Shown here: positions 24,345 to 32,276 of the stretch, piece by piece
How the letters are laid out: every line of letters begins with the position of its first letter
Numbering within the stretch: position 1 is the stretch's first letter
DNA from: Akkermansia sp.
Lineage (GTDB): Bacteria; Verrucomicrobiota; Verrucomicrobiia; Verrucomicrobiales; Akkermansiaceae
NCBI GenBank assembly: GCA_017555025.1
Contig: JAFZHC010000054.1
Location: 1 to 32,624, forward strand
Reading direction: 5' to 3'
Length of the DNA stretch: 32,624 bases
Translations under genes and position numbers: made by a program
Notes under the pieces: model-generated
Seen by the model: the letters and a program-made list of their open reading frames with translations, nothing else
The model's database searches: none
Told to the model about the DNA's origin: nothing

Positions 24345-27300
24345 ATGATTAAGCATTCAACAGCCGCTGCAGTGCTGGCTCTGGCCGCCGCGAGCGCACC
24401 GATGGTGTGCCAGGCTCAGGACCCCGCTACCGCAGCTAAACAAGTGCAGTCTCTTCTTGGTGCCGGCAAGGTGAATGATGCCGTTGCTCTGTGCGACAAG
24501 ATGATTAAGACCTACAGCAATACCAAGTCCCGTCTGGCGGCTCAGTTTGCTCACTATGAGCCCTTCTTCCACTGGCAGAAGGGTAACATCCTTTTTGCTG
24601 CTAAGCAGTATGGCGCAGCATACGATGCTTTCAATGCCATTTACAGCGATGCCCGCTTTAAGGATAAGAAGCTGCGTGATCGCGCTCTGGCTGAGAAGAG
24701 CATGAACAGCGGCAACGGCTTTGAGCCCTACCTTACTGCTTCCCTCTTCTACATGGCTTACAGCAAGTTCCAGGAGGCAGTAGGCGACCCCAAGGCTAAG
24801 CCCCCCGTTGCCGGTGATCCCGCTAAGTTTGCCGAGTGTATTCCTGTAATGGAGGAATACCTGCAGATGTACCAGAGCGGCAAGGTGTCCAAGATGGAGA
24901 AAGACCAGAAGATGGACGGCAAGCTCTGCTTCATGCTGCTGCAGGCCTACCTGCTGAAGCCCGAGCCCGACTTTAAGAAGGCTGGTGAGTATTTGGAGAA
25001 GAGCCGTACGGCCAAGGCAGCTCTGCCCGATGATATGGCTATGAGTGGTCTTGCCACCATTATTAAGGTGGCCAATGAAAACCCTGAGCACATTGGCTGG
25101 GTGTATAAGGTGATTCGCTCCAACCCGCAGAGCTTCTCTCTGGGTCCCATTCGCATGGCTCGCTATGGCTCTCAGTTCTTCAACCCCGCTCTTCAGTCTG
25201 CCAAGCAGCTTGCTGATTCTCTGAAGAAGGGGCAGCAGCCCCAGGCCGATGAGGCTGCTAAAACCACGTTCGAGCTACTGGGTCTTGTGCCTGAGGTTGA
25301 GGAGACTCGCCGTTCCCTGCACTCCATGTACACCACGCTGAAGAACTACAAGGCTTCTATGCCTGATCCTGCTGCCGGTGCTTCCTACCGTGCATCTGAC
25401 TGCGCTGCTCTGTTCAAGAATTACGATAAACTGGGCAAGGCCAACACGCAGATGGAGGCTTATGCTCTGGTGACGGCTTCCAACATCGCCCAGCAGTATG
25501 GCTCCATGCGCTTGGCTAAGGGCGGTTATCAGATTCTTCTTGATCGCTATCCCTCCCTGTCTCAGAACACGAAGGAAGGCACCAAGTCCATGAAGGATAA
25601 GAACACCTTCCAGCTTGCTCAGCTCTGCCGTGCTACCGGTGAGGAAGAGCGCGCCGTGGCTCTCGAAGGTAAGGTTGATATGAAGGAAATGGGTGAGGGT
25701 GGTCAGACCGCTCTGCTCGTGAACAAGATGTCTCGCCTGACTAAGGAGGACAACTGGGCTGAGGCTAGCTCCGTTGCTGCCGAGGTTATTAAGGCTACAG
25801 AGGGCGACAAGGCCGGTTCTCACTATGCACCTGCTCGTTTCGTACAGGTGGCTGCTGCATGGAAGCTTGCCAAGTGGGAGGATGTCATCCGCTTGGGTGA
25901 GGCTCTGCTGAGCGAGGATGTGCTGGGCAACGCCGTGAAGGGTGGTAAGTTTAAGGAGGCTACTGCCGTAGCTAACGAGACCCAGACCCGCTACTTTATT
26001 ATCGATGCTCACAGCCGCTTGGTGAAGCACGATGCCACTCACCTCGATAAGATTCTGGAGTGCGTGGAGGCTTACATTGCCAAGTTCCCGACTGAGGCTA
26101 CGCTGCAGCCCAATGTGTACTTCCAGGGTATCGATGCTCTGCTGAAGCGCCAGGGTGGTGGTGACCCCGTCGCAGCTGCTAAGGATATGGAGAAGGCTCT
26201 TGCCTACTGCACCACCTTTGCTGAGAAGTGGCCTGAGAATACCCTCTATCCCCATGTTCGCATGCTGACCGGTAACATCCTTATCAACGATGAGGATGAG
26301 GCTAAGAAGCAGCAGGGTGTTATTGCTCTGCAGGATGCCGTGGAGGCCGGCCTGAAGACAGATAAGGGTAAGAGCGTGGCTGCCAATGCTCTGTACATGC
26401 TCTCCTTCTATGGTCAGGAAATCGCTCTTGAGGGCGAGGATACCGCCGCTCAGACTGCCCGTTGCAAGGGGTACGTGAAGCGCTACTGGGATGAGGCCGA
26501 CTTCGAGGGTTGTGAATACAGCCTGAAGATGGTGACGGCTTCTCTGAACCAGGCTCTGGAAGAGGATAAGGCTGCTTTTGACGCTGCTGTGAAGCAGGCT
26601 CAGACCGTTATTGCCCGTGAGGCCAACTACGGCCTTGCCAATAACAGGGTGAACACCGATATGGAGGCTACCATCAACGGTTATGCCAGCACCTACAATG
26701 ACGGCTACAAGAAGTTCAATGGCTCTGATCTCTCCCTCGAGGAGCAGGTGAAGCACTACACCGAGTTCCCCGGCATTTCCAAGGAAGACAAGTACACGCA
26801 GGCTATTCTGCGCATGGCTATGCTCTCCTCCATGTCGGCTGCTCAGGTTAAGCTTGCCAAGACTGACAAGGATGCCGCTGCTAAGATGCAGAATGATATC
26901 GGTAAGGAGTTCCGCCGCATGACCAACGAGTTCAAACCGGCTGACCTTACCAACTTCATCTGCGTGCAGGTGGGTAACTATGAGGTTGACTACGCTCGCC
27001 GCCTGAACGACCAGAGCATGCGTAACGAGGAGGCTAACACCGCTCTTGCCTACTTCCAGGAGGCTATTACCCGCGGTGGTGAATACCTCGACGAAGCTAA
27101 GCTTGGTAAGGCCAGCGCCCTTGGCCTGACGGATGATAAGGCTAAGCAGGAGGAGTCCGCTCAGATGTTCGAGGCTCTCGCCGCTTCTCAGAATCCCGAG
27201 GTGGCCGGTCCCGCTCTCTTCGGTATCACCAAGCTGCACATGGCAACGGGCAACTATGCTGCTGCCGTGGCAAGTGCTGCCCGCTTTGAGCAGGCTCGCA

Positions 27301-27725
27301 TCCGCGAAGGTAAGAAGGACATGCAGATGCTCTACGGTGAAGCTCTCGCTAAGTCCGGCGACTATGAGAATGCTCTCGTGGCCTACACTAACCTGTACCA
27401 GGATATGGGTAACATTGCATACTCCGCTCCGGCTTGTAAGGCTCTCATGGAGATTTATTGGCAGCGCAACAACCCCAGCACGGGTGATCGTCTGGCCGGT
27501 ACCTTTAAGCCCTCTGACCGCTGGCGTGCATGGAACACCGCTCAGGTGTATGTGAAGCGAATCCGCGAGTCTAAGCTGGAGGCTAAGATGACTCCCGATG
27601 ACCGCGATAAGTGGAATGAGGTGGTAAATCTGCTCAATCAGTACGCCGCCGACGCCGCTGTACAGCGCGAAGATAAGGATAACAAGGCATTCCAGGCTCA
27701 GATTGGCAGCCGTAAGAAGAAGTAA
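24345..27725 (+). CDS. giant exported helical-repeat (TPR-like) protein
   Basis: The ATG at 24345 gives 1126 residues with a clean signal peptide (MIKHSTAAAVLALAAASAPMVCQAQ). The frame is open to 24240 but the extra part has no signal and overlaps the leader hairpin. The whole mature protein is helical, with repeated Ala/Leu/Tyr-rich units typical of tetratricopeptide repeats: Q-K-G-N-I-L-F-A-A-K-Q-Y-G-A-A-Y-D-A-F near the start, and M-L-Y-G-E-A-L-A-K-S-G-D-Y-E-N-A-L-V-A-Y near residue 1000. It ends basic (RKKK). Placed after ExbB/ExbD/ExbD, it is probably a periplasmic adaptor that the motor complex acts through, as TPR proteins do in several TonB/Tol-like systems; that link is inference. 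Codon use (GCT, AAG, CTG, CGT) suggests high expression. Confidence 0.85.
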   Translation: MIKHSTAAAVLALAAASAPMVCQAQDPATAAKQVQSLLGAGKVNDAVALCDKMIKTYSNTKSRLAAQFAHYEPFFHWQKGNILFAAKQYGAAYDAFNAIYSDARFKDKKLRDRALAEKSMNSGNGFEPYLTASLFYMAYSKFQEAVGDPKAKPPVAGDPAKFAECIPVMEEYLQMYQSGKVSKMEKDQKMDGKLCFMLLQAYLLKPEPDFKKAGEYLEKSRTAKAALPDDMAMSGLATIIKVANENPEHIGWVYKVIRSNPQSFSLGPIRMARYGSQFFNPALQSAKQLADSLKKGQQPQADEAAKTTFELLGLVPEVEETRRSLHSMYTTLKNYKASMPDPAAGASYRASDCAALFKNYDKLGKANTQMEAYALVTASNIAQQYGSMRLAKGGYQILLDRYPSLSQNTKEGTKSMKDKNTFQLAQLCRATGEEERAVALEGKVDMKEMGEGGQTALLVNKMSRLTKEDNWAEASSVAAEVIKATEGDKAGSHYAPARFVQVAAAWKLAKWEDVIRLGEALLSEDVLGNAVKGGKFKEATAVANETQTRYFIIDAHSRLVKHDATHLDKILECVEAYIAKFPTEATLQPNVYFQGIDALLKRQGGGDPVAAAKDMEKALAYCTTFAEKWPENTLYPHVRMLTGNILINDEDEAKKQQGVIALQDAVEAGLKTDKGKSVAANALYMLSFYGQEIALEGEDTAAQTARCKGYVKRYWDEADFEGCEYSLKMVTASLNQALEEDKAAFDAAVKQAQTVIAREANYGLANNRVNTDMEATINGYASTYNDGYKKFNGSDLSLEEQVKHYTEFPGISKEDKYTQAILRMAMLSSMSAAQVKLAKTDKDAAAKMQNDIGKEFRRMTNEFKPADLTNFICVQVGNYEVDYARRLNDQSMRNEEANTALAYFQEAITRGGEYLDEAKLGKASALGLTDDKAKQEESAQMFEALAASQNPEVAGPALFGITKLHMATGNYAAAVASAARFEQARIREGKKDMQMLYGEALAKSGDYENALVAYTNLYQDMGNIAYSAPACKALMEIYWQRNNPSTGDRLAGTFKPSDRWRAWNTAQVYVKRIRESKLEAKMTPDDRDKWNEVVNLLNQYAADAAVQREDKDNKAFQAQIGSRKKK

Positions 27726-27749
27726 CCTCAAACCATTTAAGATATAAAT

Positions 27750-28742
27750 ATGAAACTTCGTCATTTAATCGTAGTGGGTCTTGCGGCACTTGCCGGTTTT
27801 GCCGGTGCTCAGCAGCCTGCAAAGCAGCAGGGGCTGGTGGCCGTGGTGCAGGTCTCTGACAAGAGCAAGCCCACCAAGTTGCTGGTGAAGAGTGCTGCGG
27901 GTAAAGATACCTTTGTGTACTTTGACCGCGGTACCGAGCAGGATGTGCAGCGCAAGACCTCCGGTCTGAAGCTCTTCTTCCTGCAGACCCCGGCTGATCT
28001 GGCTGAGGCCGAGCGTGCTCTTACCTCCCGCGACTTCGCTTCTGCCCGCACTCAGCTGGCAGCCGTGAAGAGCAAGTACCAGAGCTATCTGGGCTTGGAT
28101 CGCAACCCCGCTGAGCGCGCTGCCGTGCTTGAGCTGGAGTGCGCTGTTCGTCAGCTCGACCTGGCTGCTCTGAAAACGCTGGTTTCTTCCTTCCCTCATG
28201 CTGATTGGCTGAGCGCAGAAGATAAGGGTAAGTACATGGCTGCTTCCATCCTTGCCAAGGCCGGTGCAGGTGCCGGTGCTGCGGAAGTTGAGGAAGAGGT
28301 GAAGAAGCTGATGGGCTCTGCCATCGGTAAGACCCTCAACGGCGATTGCTACGGTTGGGTACAGTACGCTATCGGCTATTCCACCGCAGCTGCCATTACG
28401 GCAGAGGAGCTCAGCGGTACCGTGGCTGAGGCTAATCTGGCTGCCGCCAACAAGGCTATCGATGCCTACTGTCAGGCCGGTATGTCCTCCCACGGTGGTG
28501 ACATGGAGCTGCCGATTGATGCTATGACCCGCGCTCAGGCTTTGCTGTGGGCAATGCCCGGTGTGAAAGAGTATGCTGCCCGTGGCGCTGCCATGGATGC
28601 CGCTAAGTGGAATGGCGCTCCCGGTAACTTCCGCGATGCTGTGGCTCTGGCATACCTGCTGAAGAACGTGTTTGGTACCGGTGGTGAGACCATCGATGCC
28701 GCTGCCAAGTTCTTCTTCAACACCCAGGCCGGTAAGGAGTAA
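27750..28742 (+). CDS. exported protein of unknown function (330 aa)
   Basis: The product has a signal peptide (MKLRHLIVVGLAALAGFAGA then QQ) and a mature, mainly helical, Ala-rich sequence. Residues about 25-80 form a small strand-rich unit (GLVAVVQVSDKSKPTKLLVK, then F-V-Y-F-D-R-G-T). The rest looks like degenerate helical repeats (A-L-T-S-R-D-F-A-S-A-R-T-Q-L-A-A-V-K). I do not recognise a family. It starts 25 bp after the giant repeat protein, shares its codon bias and ends at a strong terminator, so it is almost certainly the last gene of the ExbB/ExbD transcription unit and works with it. Confidence 0.8.
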   Translation: MKLRHLIVVGLAALAGFAGAQQPAKQQGLVAVVQVSDKSKPTKLLVKSAAGKDTFVYFDRGTEQDVQRKTSGLKLFFLQTPADLAEAERALTSRDFASARTQLAAVKSKYQSYLGLDRNPAERAAVLELECAVRQLDLAALKTLVSSFPHADWLSAEDKGKYMAASILAKAGAGAGAAEVEEEVKKLMGSAIGKTLNGDCYGWVQYAIGYSTAAAITAEELSGTVAEANLAAANKAIDAYCQAGMSSHGGDMELPIDAMTRAQALLWAMPGVKEYAARGAAMDAAKWNGAPGNFRDAVALAYLLKNVFGTGGETIDAAAKFFFNTQAGKE

Positions 28743-28755
28743 ACTTAACACAGTG

Positions 28756-28795
28756 GGCGGGAGCGGCCGAGTGGCCCTCCCGCCCGTTTTTTTTA
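28756..28795 (+). terminator. intrinsic terminator of the ExbB/ExbD cluster
   Basis: GGGCGGGAG (28756-28764) pairs with CTCCCGCCC (28778-28786), extended by GGCC/GGCC inside, and is followed by eight T (28788-28795). This is a strong terminator 14 bases after the last stop. Confidence 0.92.
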
Positions 28796-28816
28796 ACCGG
28801 AACGTTGTTGCCTGCT

Positions 28817-29305
28817 ATGTTTGATATGCTGGTGAGATTGTATAAGCTGCCCGATGGTGCACCCTTGCGTGCAGCCGCTGCGGAGCAGGGGGTTACGGTG
28901 CGCGTATGCAATCCGTTTGAGGCTCATATTCTCGAAGACTGGGTGGGGCGCAACTTCAGCCCTCGTTGGGTGAGCGAATGCCGTATTGCCATGAGCCATC
29001 AGCCCGCCGGTTGTCTGATTGCCACCCGAGGCCAAGCTATTATTGGCTTTGCCTGCTACGATGCTACCGCGCGTGGCTTTGTCGGCCCCATGGGGGTAGG
29101 TGAAGAAGCTCGCGGTACCGGGGTGGGGCGTGCTCTGCTGGTAACGGCTCTGGAGCACATGCGTACCCTTGGTTACGCCTACGCTGTTATAGGCGGGGTG
29201 GGACCGGCTGAGTTTTATGCCCGTTGCGTGGGTGCTACACCCATAGAAGATTCCACTCCCGGAATTTACGCCGATATTTTACCAAATCCTCCGGCAAAAG
29301 ACTAA
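28817..29305 (+). CDS. GNAT-family N-acetyltransferase
   Basis: The ATG at 28817 gives 162 residues; the frame opens at a TTG 12 bases earlier. The GNAT core is in the second half: I-I-G-F-A-C-Y-D (strand 4), F-V-G-P-M-G-V, then the acetyl-CoA pyrophosphate loop R-G-T-G-V-G-R-A-L-L, a following helix, and Y-A-Y-A-V-I-G-G-V-G-P-A-E-F-Y-A-R-C-V-G-A, the usual F/Y-Y-x-x-x-G-F/A end. It transfers an acetyl group to an unknown amine in the cytoplasm. The N-terminal ~50 residues are not typical of any subgroup I know. It lies alone between two transcription units. Confidence 0.85.
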   Translation: MFDMLVRLYKLPDGAPLRAAAAEQGVTVRVCNPFEAHILEDWVGRNFSPRWVSECRIAMSHQPAGCLIATRGQAIIGFACYDATARGFVGPMGVGEEARGTGVGRALLVTALEHMRTLGYAYAVIGGVGPAEFYARCVGATPIEDSTPGIYADILPNPPAKD

Positions 29306-29341
29306 AAGTGATATTTTTTTTCGCATTCCGAACAGTTTACC

Positions 29342-29370
29342 TTGACAGCAGAGAAAAATCCTGCTAATTT
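29342..29370 (+). promoter_or_regulatory. sigma70-type promoter (consensus -35)
   Basis: TTGACA (29342-29347), a 17-bp spacer and TAATTT (29365-29370) stand 27 bp before the acidic lipoprotein gene. It is one of the best promoters in the window. Confidence 0.75.
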
Positions 29371-29397
29371 CAGAGAGTAGCTTATCTTATTTCCTCC

Positions 29398-30363
29398 ATG
29401 AAACGTTTTCTTCTCATTCCTTCGTTCGCCTTTCTGGCTGTGAGCACACTCACCTCATGCCAGAAGGAAGAAAAAACTGCACTTGAGCTTACTCAGGAGC
29501 TGACTGCTGAGCTGCAGAAGGTAACCGATTACCGTACTGCTGAGGCTGCTGCTCCCCGTGTGGAGGTGCTCAACAAGCGTATGCAGAATGCCAGCGTGCG
29601 TCCGTTTGCTCTCAACGAGACGGCTCTTACCCGTAGTGCTGAAGGCACCGAGGGTAGCGAAGGCGCTGCCTATGCCGATGCTCTGGCTCAGCTCGCTGCT
29701 GAGATTGGTCGCGTGCAGGCCAGTACTCCCGTAGCAGTAGCCGATGGCGATATTGACCGTGACAAGCTGGTGCTTGCTGTCGGTGCAGCCAATGGTTCCT
29801 CTGTGTCTGCCTCTGTTGCTGAGCGCAAGAAGGCCGGTCTTGTTTACATTCAGGATACGACCGGTACCCACGAGACCCCCGGCAACTTTGCCGAGTACTA
29901 TGGTTCTGATAAGCTTCGCGAGGCTCTCGGTTACAAGGCTGACCCCTCTGCCGTTGGTATGTGGAAGATGGACTCTGAGGAGGATGTTCCCCCCGTGCCT
30001 GCTGCTGTAGATGTGCCTGAAGAGGAAGAAGCCCCCGCAGATGAGGAGGCTGCGACCGACGACAGCGAGACACCTGCCGCTGATGATACGGAAGAGCCCG
30101 CCGCTGATGATACTGAGGAGCCCTCCATTGATGAGGAGCCTGCTGTTGACGACACCGAGGAGCCTTCCATCGATGAGGAGCCTGCCGCTGATGACACCGA
30201 AGAGCCCTCGAGCGACGAGGAGCCTGCTGCCGACGACAGCAGCGATATGGGCGACATCAGTCTGGATGGCGACAGCGAGGATTCCGGTAGCGACGACCTC
30301 GATGTAGGCGATGCCGGTGACGAGGGCGATGCCGGCGATATCAGCCTGGACCTCGACCTGTAA
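29398..30363 (+). CDS. lipoprotein with acidic repeat tail (321 aa)
   Basis: The signal MKRFLLIPSFAFLAVSTLTSC ends in a lipobox (L-T-S-C, Cys21). Residues 22-190 form a helical, charged domain with no known family. From about 195 to the end the chain is extremely acidic and Pro-rich, with three 14-residue repeats of the type DDTEEPSIDEEPAA (237-278) and then two G-D-I-S-L-D copies (286-291, 313-318). Such tails are usually disordered and can bind cations or keep surface proteins extended. Codon use matches the highly expressed ExbB/ExbD group. A strong promoter precedes it and a hairpin follows, so it is a single-gene unit. It is probably an abundant envelope protein; the role is unknown. Confidence 0.8.
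   Translation: MKRFLLIPSFAFLAVSTLTSCQKEEKTALELTQELTAELQKVTDYRTAEAAAPRVEVLNKRMQNASVRPFALNETALTRSAEGTEGSEGAAYADALAQLAAEIGRVQASTPVAVADGDIDRDKLVLAVGAANGSSVSASVAERKKAGLVYIQDTTGTHETPGNFAEYYGSDKLREALGYKADPSAVGMWKMDSEEDVPPVPAAVDVPEEEEAPADEEAATDDSETPAADDTEEPAADDTEEPSIDEEPAVDDTEEPSIDEEPAADDTEEPSSDEEPAADDSSDMGDISLDGDSEDSGSDDLDVGDAGDEGDAGDISLDLDL
30106..30231 (+). repeat. three 42-bp coding repeats (acidic 14-mers)
   Basis: Residues 237-278 of the acidic lipoprotein are three near-identical 14-residue units (DDTEEPSIDEEPAV, DDTEEPSIDEEPAA, DDTEEPSSDEEPAA). A shorter partial unit DDTEEPAA precedes them. The DNA copies differ at silent sites (for example GATGAT versus GACGAC), so the array is not brand new, but its length could still vary between strains. 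Confidence 0.8.
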
Positions 30364-30398
30364 AGCTTTGCTTGCAGAAGTAAACTTCAGATATATGC

Positions 30399-30438
30399 GA
30401 GCCGCAACCACCTGCTAAGGTGCTTGCGGCTCTCTCTT
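30399..30438 (+). terminator. intrinsic terminator (weak T-tract)
   Basis: GAGCCGCAA (30399-30407) pairs with TTGCGGCTC (30424-30432), and CACC with GGTG inside, followed by TCTCTT. It lies between the acidic lipoprotein and truA. The weak T-tract may allow some read-through into truA. Confidence 0.7.
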
Positions 30439-30458
30439 GCCGAAGCTTCTTCAGAGTT

Positions 30459-31232
30459 ATGCCGAGAATCCTTTTTGTCTGTGCTTATGATGGTATGCCC
30501 TGGCATGGTTGGCAAAGCCAGGCCGGAGGGAATACTATACAGGATGTGCTGGAGGCTGCCTTCGCTGCGATTTTGCGCCGGCCGCTGCGAATTGCGGCCT
30601 CGGGGCGTACGGATGCCGGCGTGCATGCGGTGGCGCAATGTTTTCATGCCGATGTGCCTGAGATCTGCCGCATGAGTGCGGATAATTGGCGTGCGGCGCT
30701 CAATGCGCACTTGCCGGGCAGTATTCGTATTATGTCGGCGGAGATTGTAGCACCGGATTTTCATGCCCGATTTGATGCCGCGGGCAAGGTGTACGAGTAT
30801 CTTATTTCTACGGCTCCGGTGCTCAGCCCGTTTATGCTGGGGCGAGTGTGGCACCGCCCCATGGGGGTGGATGCCGAGGCCTTGCAGCGTGCATTGAGCG
30901 TATATGAGGGCACGCATGACTTCCGACGCCTTGCGGCTCGGCGAGGTAATGAACCGGAGCCGCCGCCTGAGGGTTTTTACCACCGCACTATTTACAGTAC
31001 GTCGATTGAAAAGGAGCAGGGCGGTGAATTGTTGCGCCTGCGGTTTCATGGGAATGGGTTTATGTACCGCATGGTGCGCATGTTGGTGGGTACTGCGTAC
31101 CAGGTTTCTGCCTGTAAAATGACTTGTGACGAGCTGGCCGGGATGTTGGCAAATCCTCTCGGTCCGAAAACGCGCCATTGCGCTCCGCCTGAGGGGCTTT
31201 ACCTCGCAAAGGTTATCTATTCTGAGAATTGA
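30459..31232 (+). CDS. truA: tRNA pseudouridine synthase A (positions 38-40)
   Basis: TruA turns uridine into pseudouridine at positions 38-40 of many tRNA anticodon arms. The ATG at 30459 gives 257 residues, close to the family size; the frame runs 39 bases further up into the terminator. Motifs: F-V-C-A-Y-D-G-M-P-W-H-G-W-Q-x-Q near the start, the catalytic loop A-S-G-R-T-D-A-G-V-H-A (Asp52), A-L-N-A-H-L-P, Y-E-Y-L-I, A-R-R-G-N-E region, and F-H-G-N-G-F-M-Y-R-M-V-R-M-L-V-G near the end. All are intact. It is convergent with the minus-strand ncRNA and terminator beyond 31238. Confidence 0.95.
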   Translation: MPRILFVCAYDGMPWHGWQSQAGGNTIQDVLEAAFAAILRRPLRIAASGRTDAGVHAVAQCFHADVPEICRMSADNWRAALNAHLPGSIRIMSAEIVAPDFHARFDAAGKVYEYLISTAPVLSPFMLGRVWHRPMGVDAEALQRALSVYEGTHDFRRLAARRGNEPEPPPEGFYHRTIYSTSIEKEQGGELLRLRFHGNGFMYRMVRMLVGTAYQVSACKMTCDELAGMLANPLGPKTRHCAPPEGLYLAKVIYSEN

Positions 31233-31237
31233 TGATA

Positions 31238-31274
31238 TAAAAAACGCCCGCCCCCGCATAGCGAGGACGGGCGT
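31238..31274 (-). terminator. strong intrinsic terminator (minus strand)
   Basis: Read on the minus strand, ACGCCCG (31274-31268) pairs with CGGGCGT (31250-31244). The inner CCTCGC and GCGGGG also pair around a TAT loop, and six T follow at 31243-31238. On the + strand there is no T-run, so the element mainly ends leftward transcription, 175 bases beyond the Sel1-protein stop. That implies a transcribed, structured RNA in between. Confidence 0.88.
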
Positions 31275-31432
31275 GCACCACACAGTACAGACGGTTCAGG
31301 AACTCCTGAAAACGATAGGCAATTTATACGACAGGGGACAAAGTAAGGTGACTTCTCGCGGGAGTGCTCGGAACTCAAAAACTTATCCTCTCAACCAGAG
31401 CCGCCAATTGCCTTATCTTGCCCGTATGGTGT
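31275..31432 (-). ncRNA. putative structured ncRNA, 6S-RNA-like
   Basis: The minus-strand RNA folds as a long rod by eye. Closing stem CACCATAC (31431-31424) pairs with GTGTGGTG (31283-31276), one G-U. An inner stem GATAAGGCAATT (31417-31406) pairs with AATTGCCTATC (31324-31314), one bulge. Further in, GGATAAGT pairs with ACTTTGTCC. A small hairpin TTCAGGAGTTCCTGAA (31310-31295) sits on the 3' side between the first two stems, as the small helix in the central bubble of 6S RNA does. A stretch GAGCACTCCCGCGAGAAG loosely resembles the E. coli 6S apical part. Length about 160 nt, closed ends and an adjacent terminator fit 6S RNA, which binds RNA polymerase. It could also be a structured 3' UTR of the Sel1 gene; no strong promoter is visible. 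Confidence 0.45.
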
Positions 31433-31448
31433 AGCTTAGATTACCTGC

Positions 31449-31961
31449 TTACATTTCGGTGGGCTGCTGAGCGTTGCTGTCAGCAGCGGGTGCAGGAGTG
31501 GTGGTGTCGGGGCTCTGGGTCTTGTCCTTATTGCAATCCTTGCACCATTGCATGATTTCCTTGGCCTTGGCGGGGTCTTTTTCTACACCTTTACCTGTGG
31601 CGTACATGTTGGCGAGGGCATAGCAGGCGGTGGGGTTGCCTTCGCGTGCAGCTTTTTCGAGGCCGGGCAGGGCTTTAGAGTACATGTCTTTGGCCTTTTC
31701 CGGGTCTTTAGGAGTATCGCTTACTCCATTCTCGGTGAGCCAGGCAATGGCATACTGGGCAATGGGGTTGCCATTGGCAGCTTCGATGGTGATTGTCTCA
31801 ATATCCAGCCAGCAATTGTCGGTGCAGGCTGTGTTATCGGTGTTTTGCGGGCAGCAGGCTGTATCAGCAGCAGGGCAGCTCGTCTCGGCCGACGTGGTGT
31901 CGGCTCCGTTGGCAGCAAGGCTGCCGGCGGCAGCCACCATGATGAGTGTAATTGTCTTCAT
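31449..31961 (-). CDS. exported Sel1-repeat protein
   Basis: The 170-residue product has a signal peptide (MKTITLIMVAAAGSLAANGA) and a Cys-rich linker (SCPAADTACCPQNTDNTACTDNCW) that probably forms disulfides. Two Sel1-type repeats follow: A-A-N-G-N-P-I-A-Q-Y-A-I-A-W-L-T-E-N-G-V, then A-A-R-E-G-N-P-T-A-C-Y-A-L-A-N-M-Y-A-T-G-K-G-V-E-K-D-P-A-K-A. Sel1 repeats are helical pairs used for protein binding. The C-terminus is Thr/Pro/Ala-rich and disordered. The partner is unknown. Downstream on the same strand lies the probable structured RNA and terminator. Confidence 0.85.
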   Translation of the reverse strand: MKTITLIMVAAAGSLAANGADTTSAETSCPAADTACCPQNTDNTACTDNCWLDIETITIEAANGNPIAQYAIAWLTENGVSDTPKDPEKAKDMYSKALPGLEKAAREGNPTACYALANMYATGKGVEKDPAKAKEIMQWCKDCNKDKTQSPDTTTPAPAADSNAQQPTEM

Positions 31962-32082
31962 AGGCCCACAATATGCGTCTACCTTCGCTTGAATACAAGA
32001 AAAAAATCCAACTTACAATAACTGATAATCAGTATGTTGTAAAAAGGCTGCAAAAAAAACAATAAAAAAATAGAATTTGTGA

Positions 32083-32111
32083 TTGACATCAGCGGAGAAA
32101 TGTTGTAAACT
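32083..32111 (+). promoter_or_regulatory. strong sigma70-type promoter of tRNA-Thr/tuf
   Basis: TTGACA (32083-32088), a 17-bp spacer and TAAACT (32106-32111) lie 44 bp before the tRNA. The AT-rich stretch upstream (32040-32075, many A) could be an UP element. tRNA and tuf are probably transcribed together. Confidence 0.8.
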
Positions 32112-32155
32112 CTCCTCGCTTTCACGTCCCTGCCGGGACAACAAGAGCCAATAAC

Positions 32156-32227
<72 letters not shown>

Positions 32228-32276
32228 TTTTTTCGGCTCATGCAAGAATAAGCAGCCCAAAACTATTTAAACTATT

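Noticed and set aside
25275..27764. 829-codon open frame on the minus strand
   Set aside because: It is fully antisense to the exported repeat protein, whose codon bias (GCT, CTG, AAG) leaves the opposite strand free of stops. It has low-complexity content and no start context.
31275..31432. tmRNA, RNase P RNA or SRP RNA
   Set aside because: Their hallmark sequences (tRNA-like CCA end, GAGGAAAGTCC, GGAAGGAAGCAG) are absent.
31126..31434. 102-codon plus-strand open frame after truA
   Set aside because: It overlaps the end of truA in another frame, runs through the strong terminator hairpin and shows no protein-like composition.
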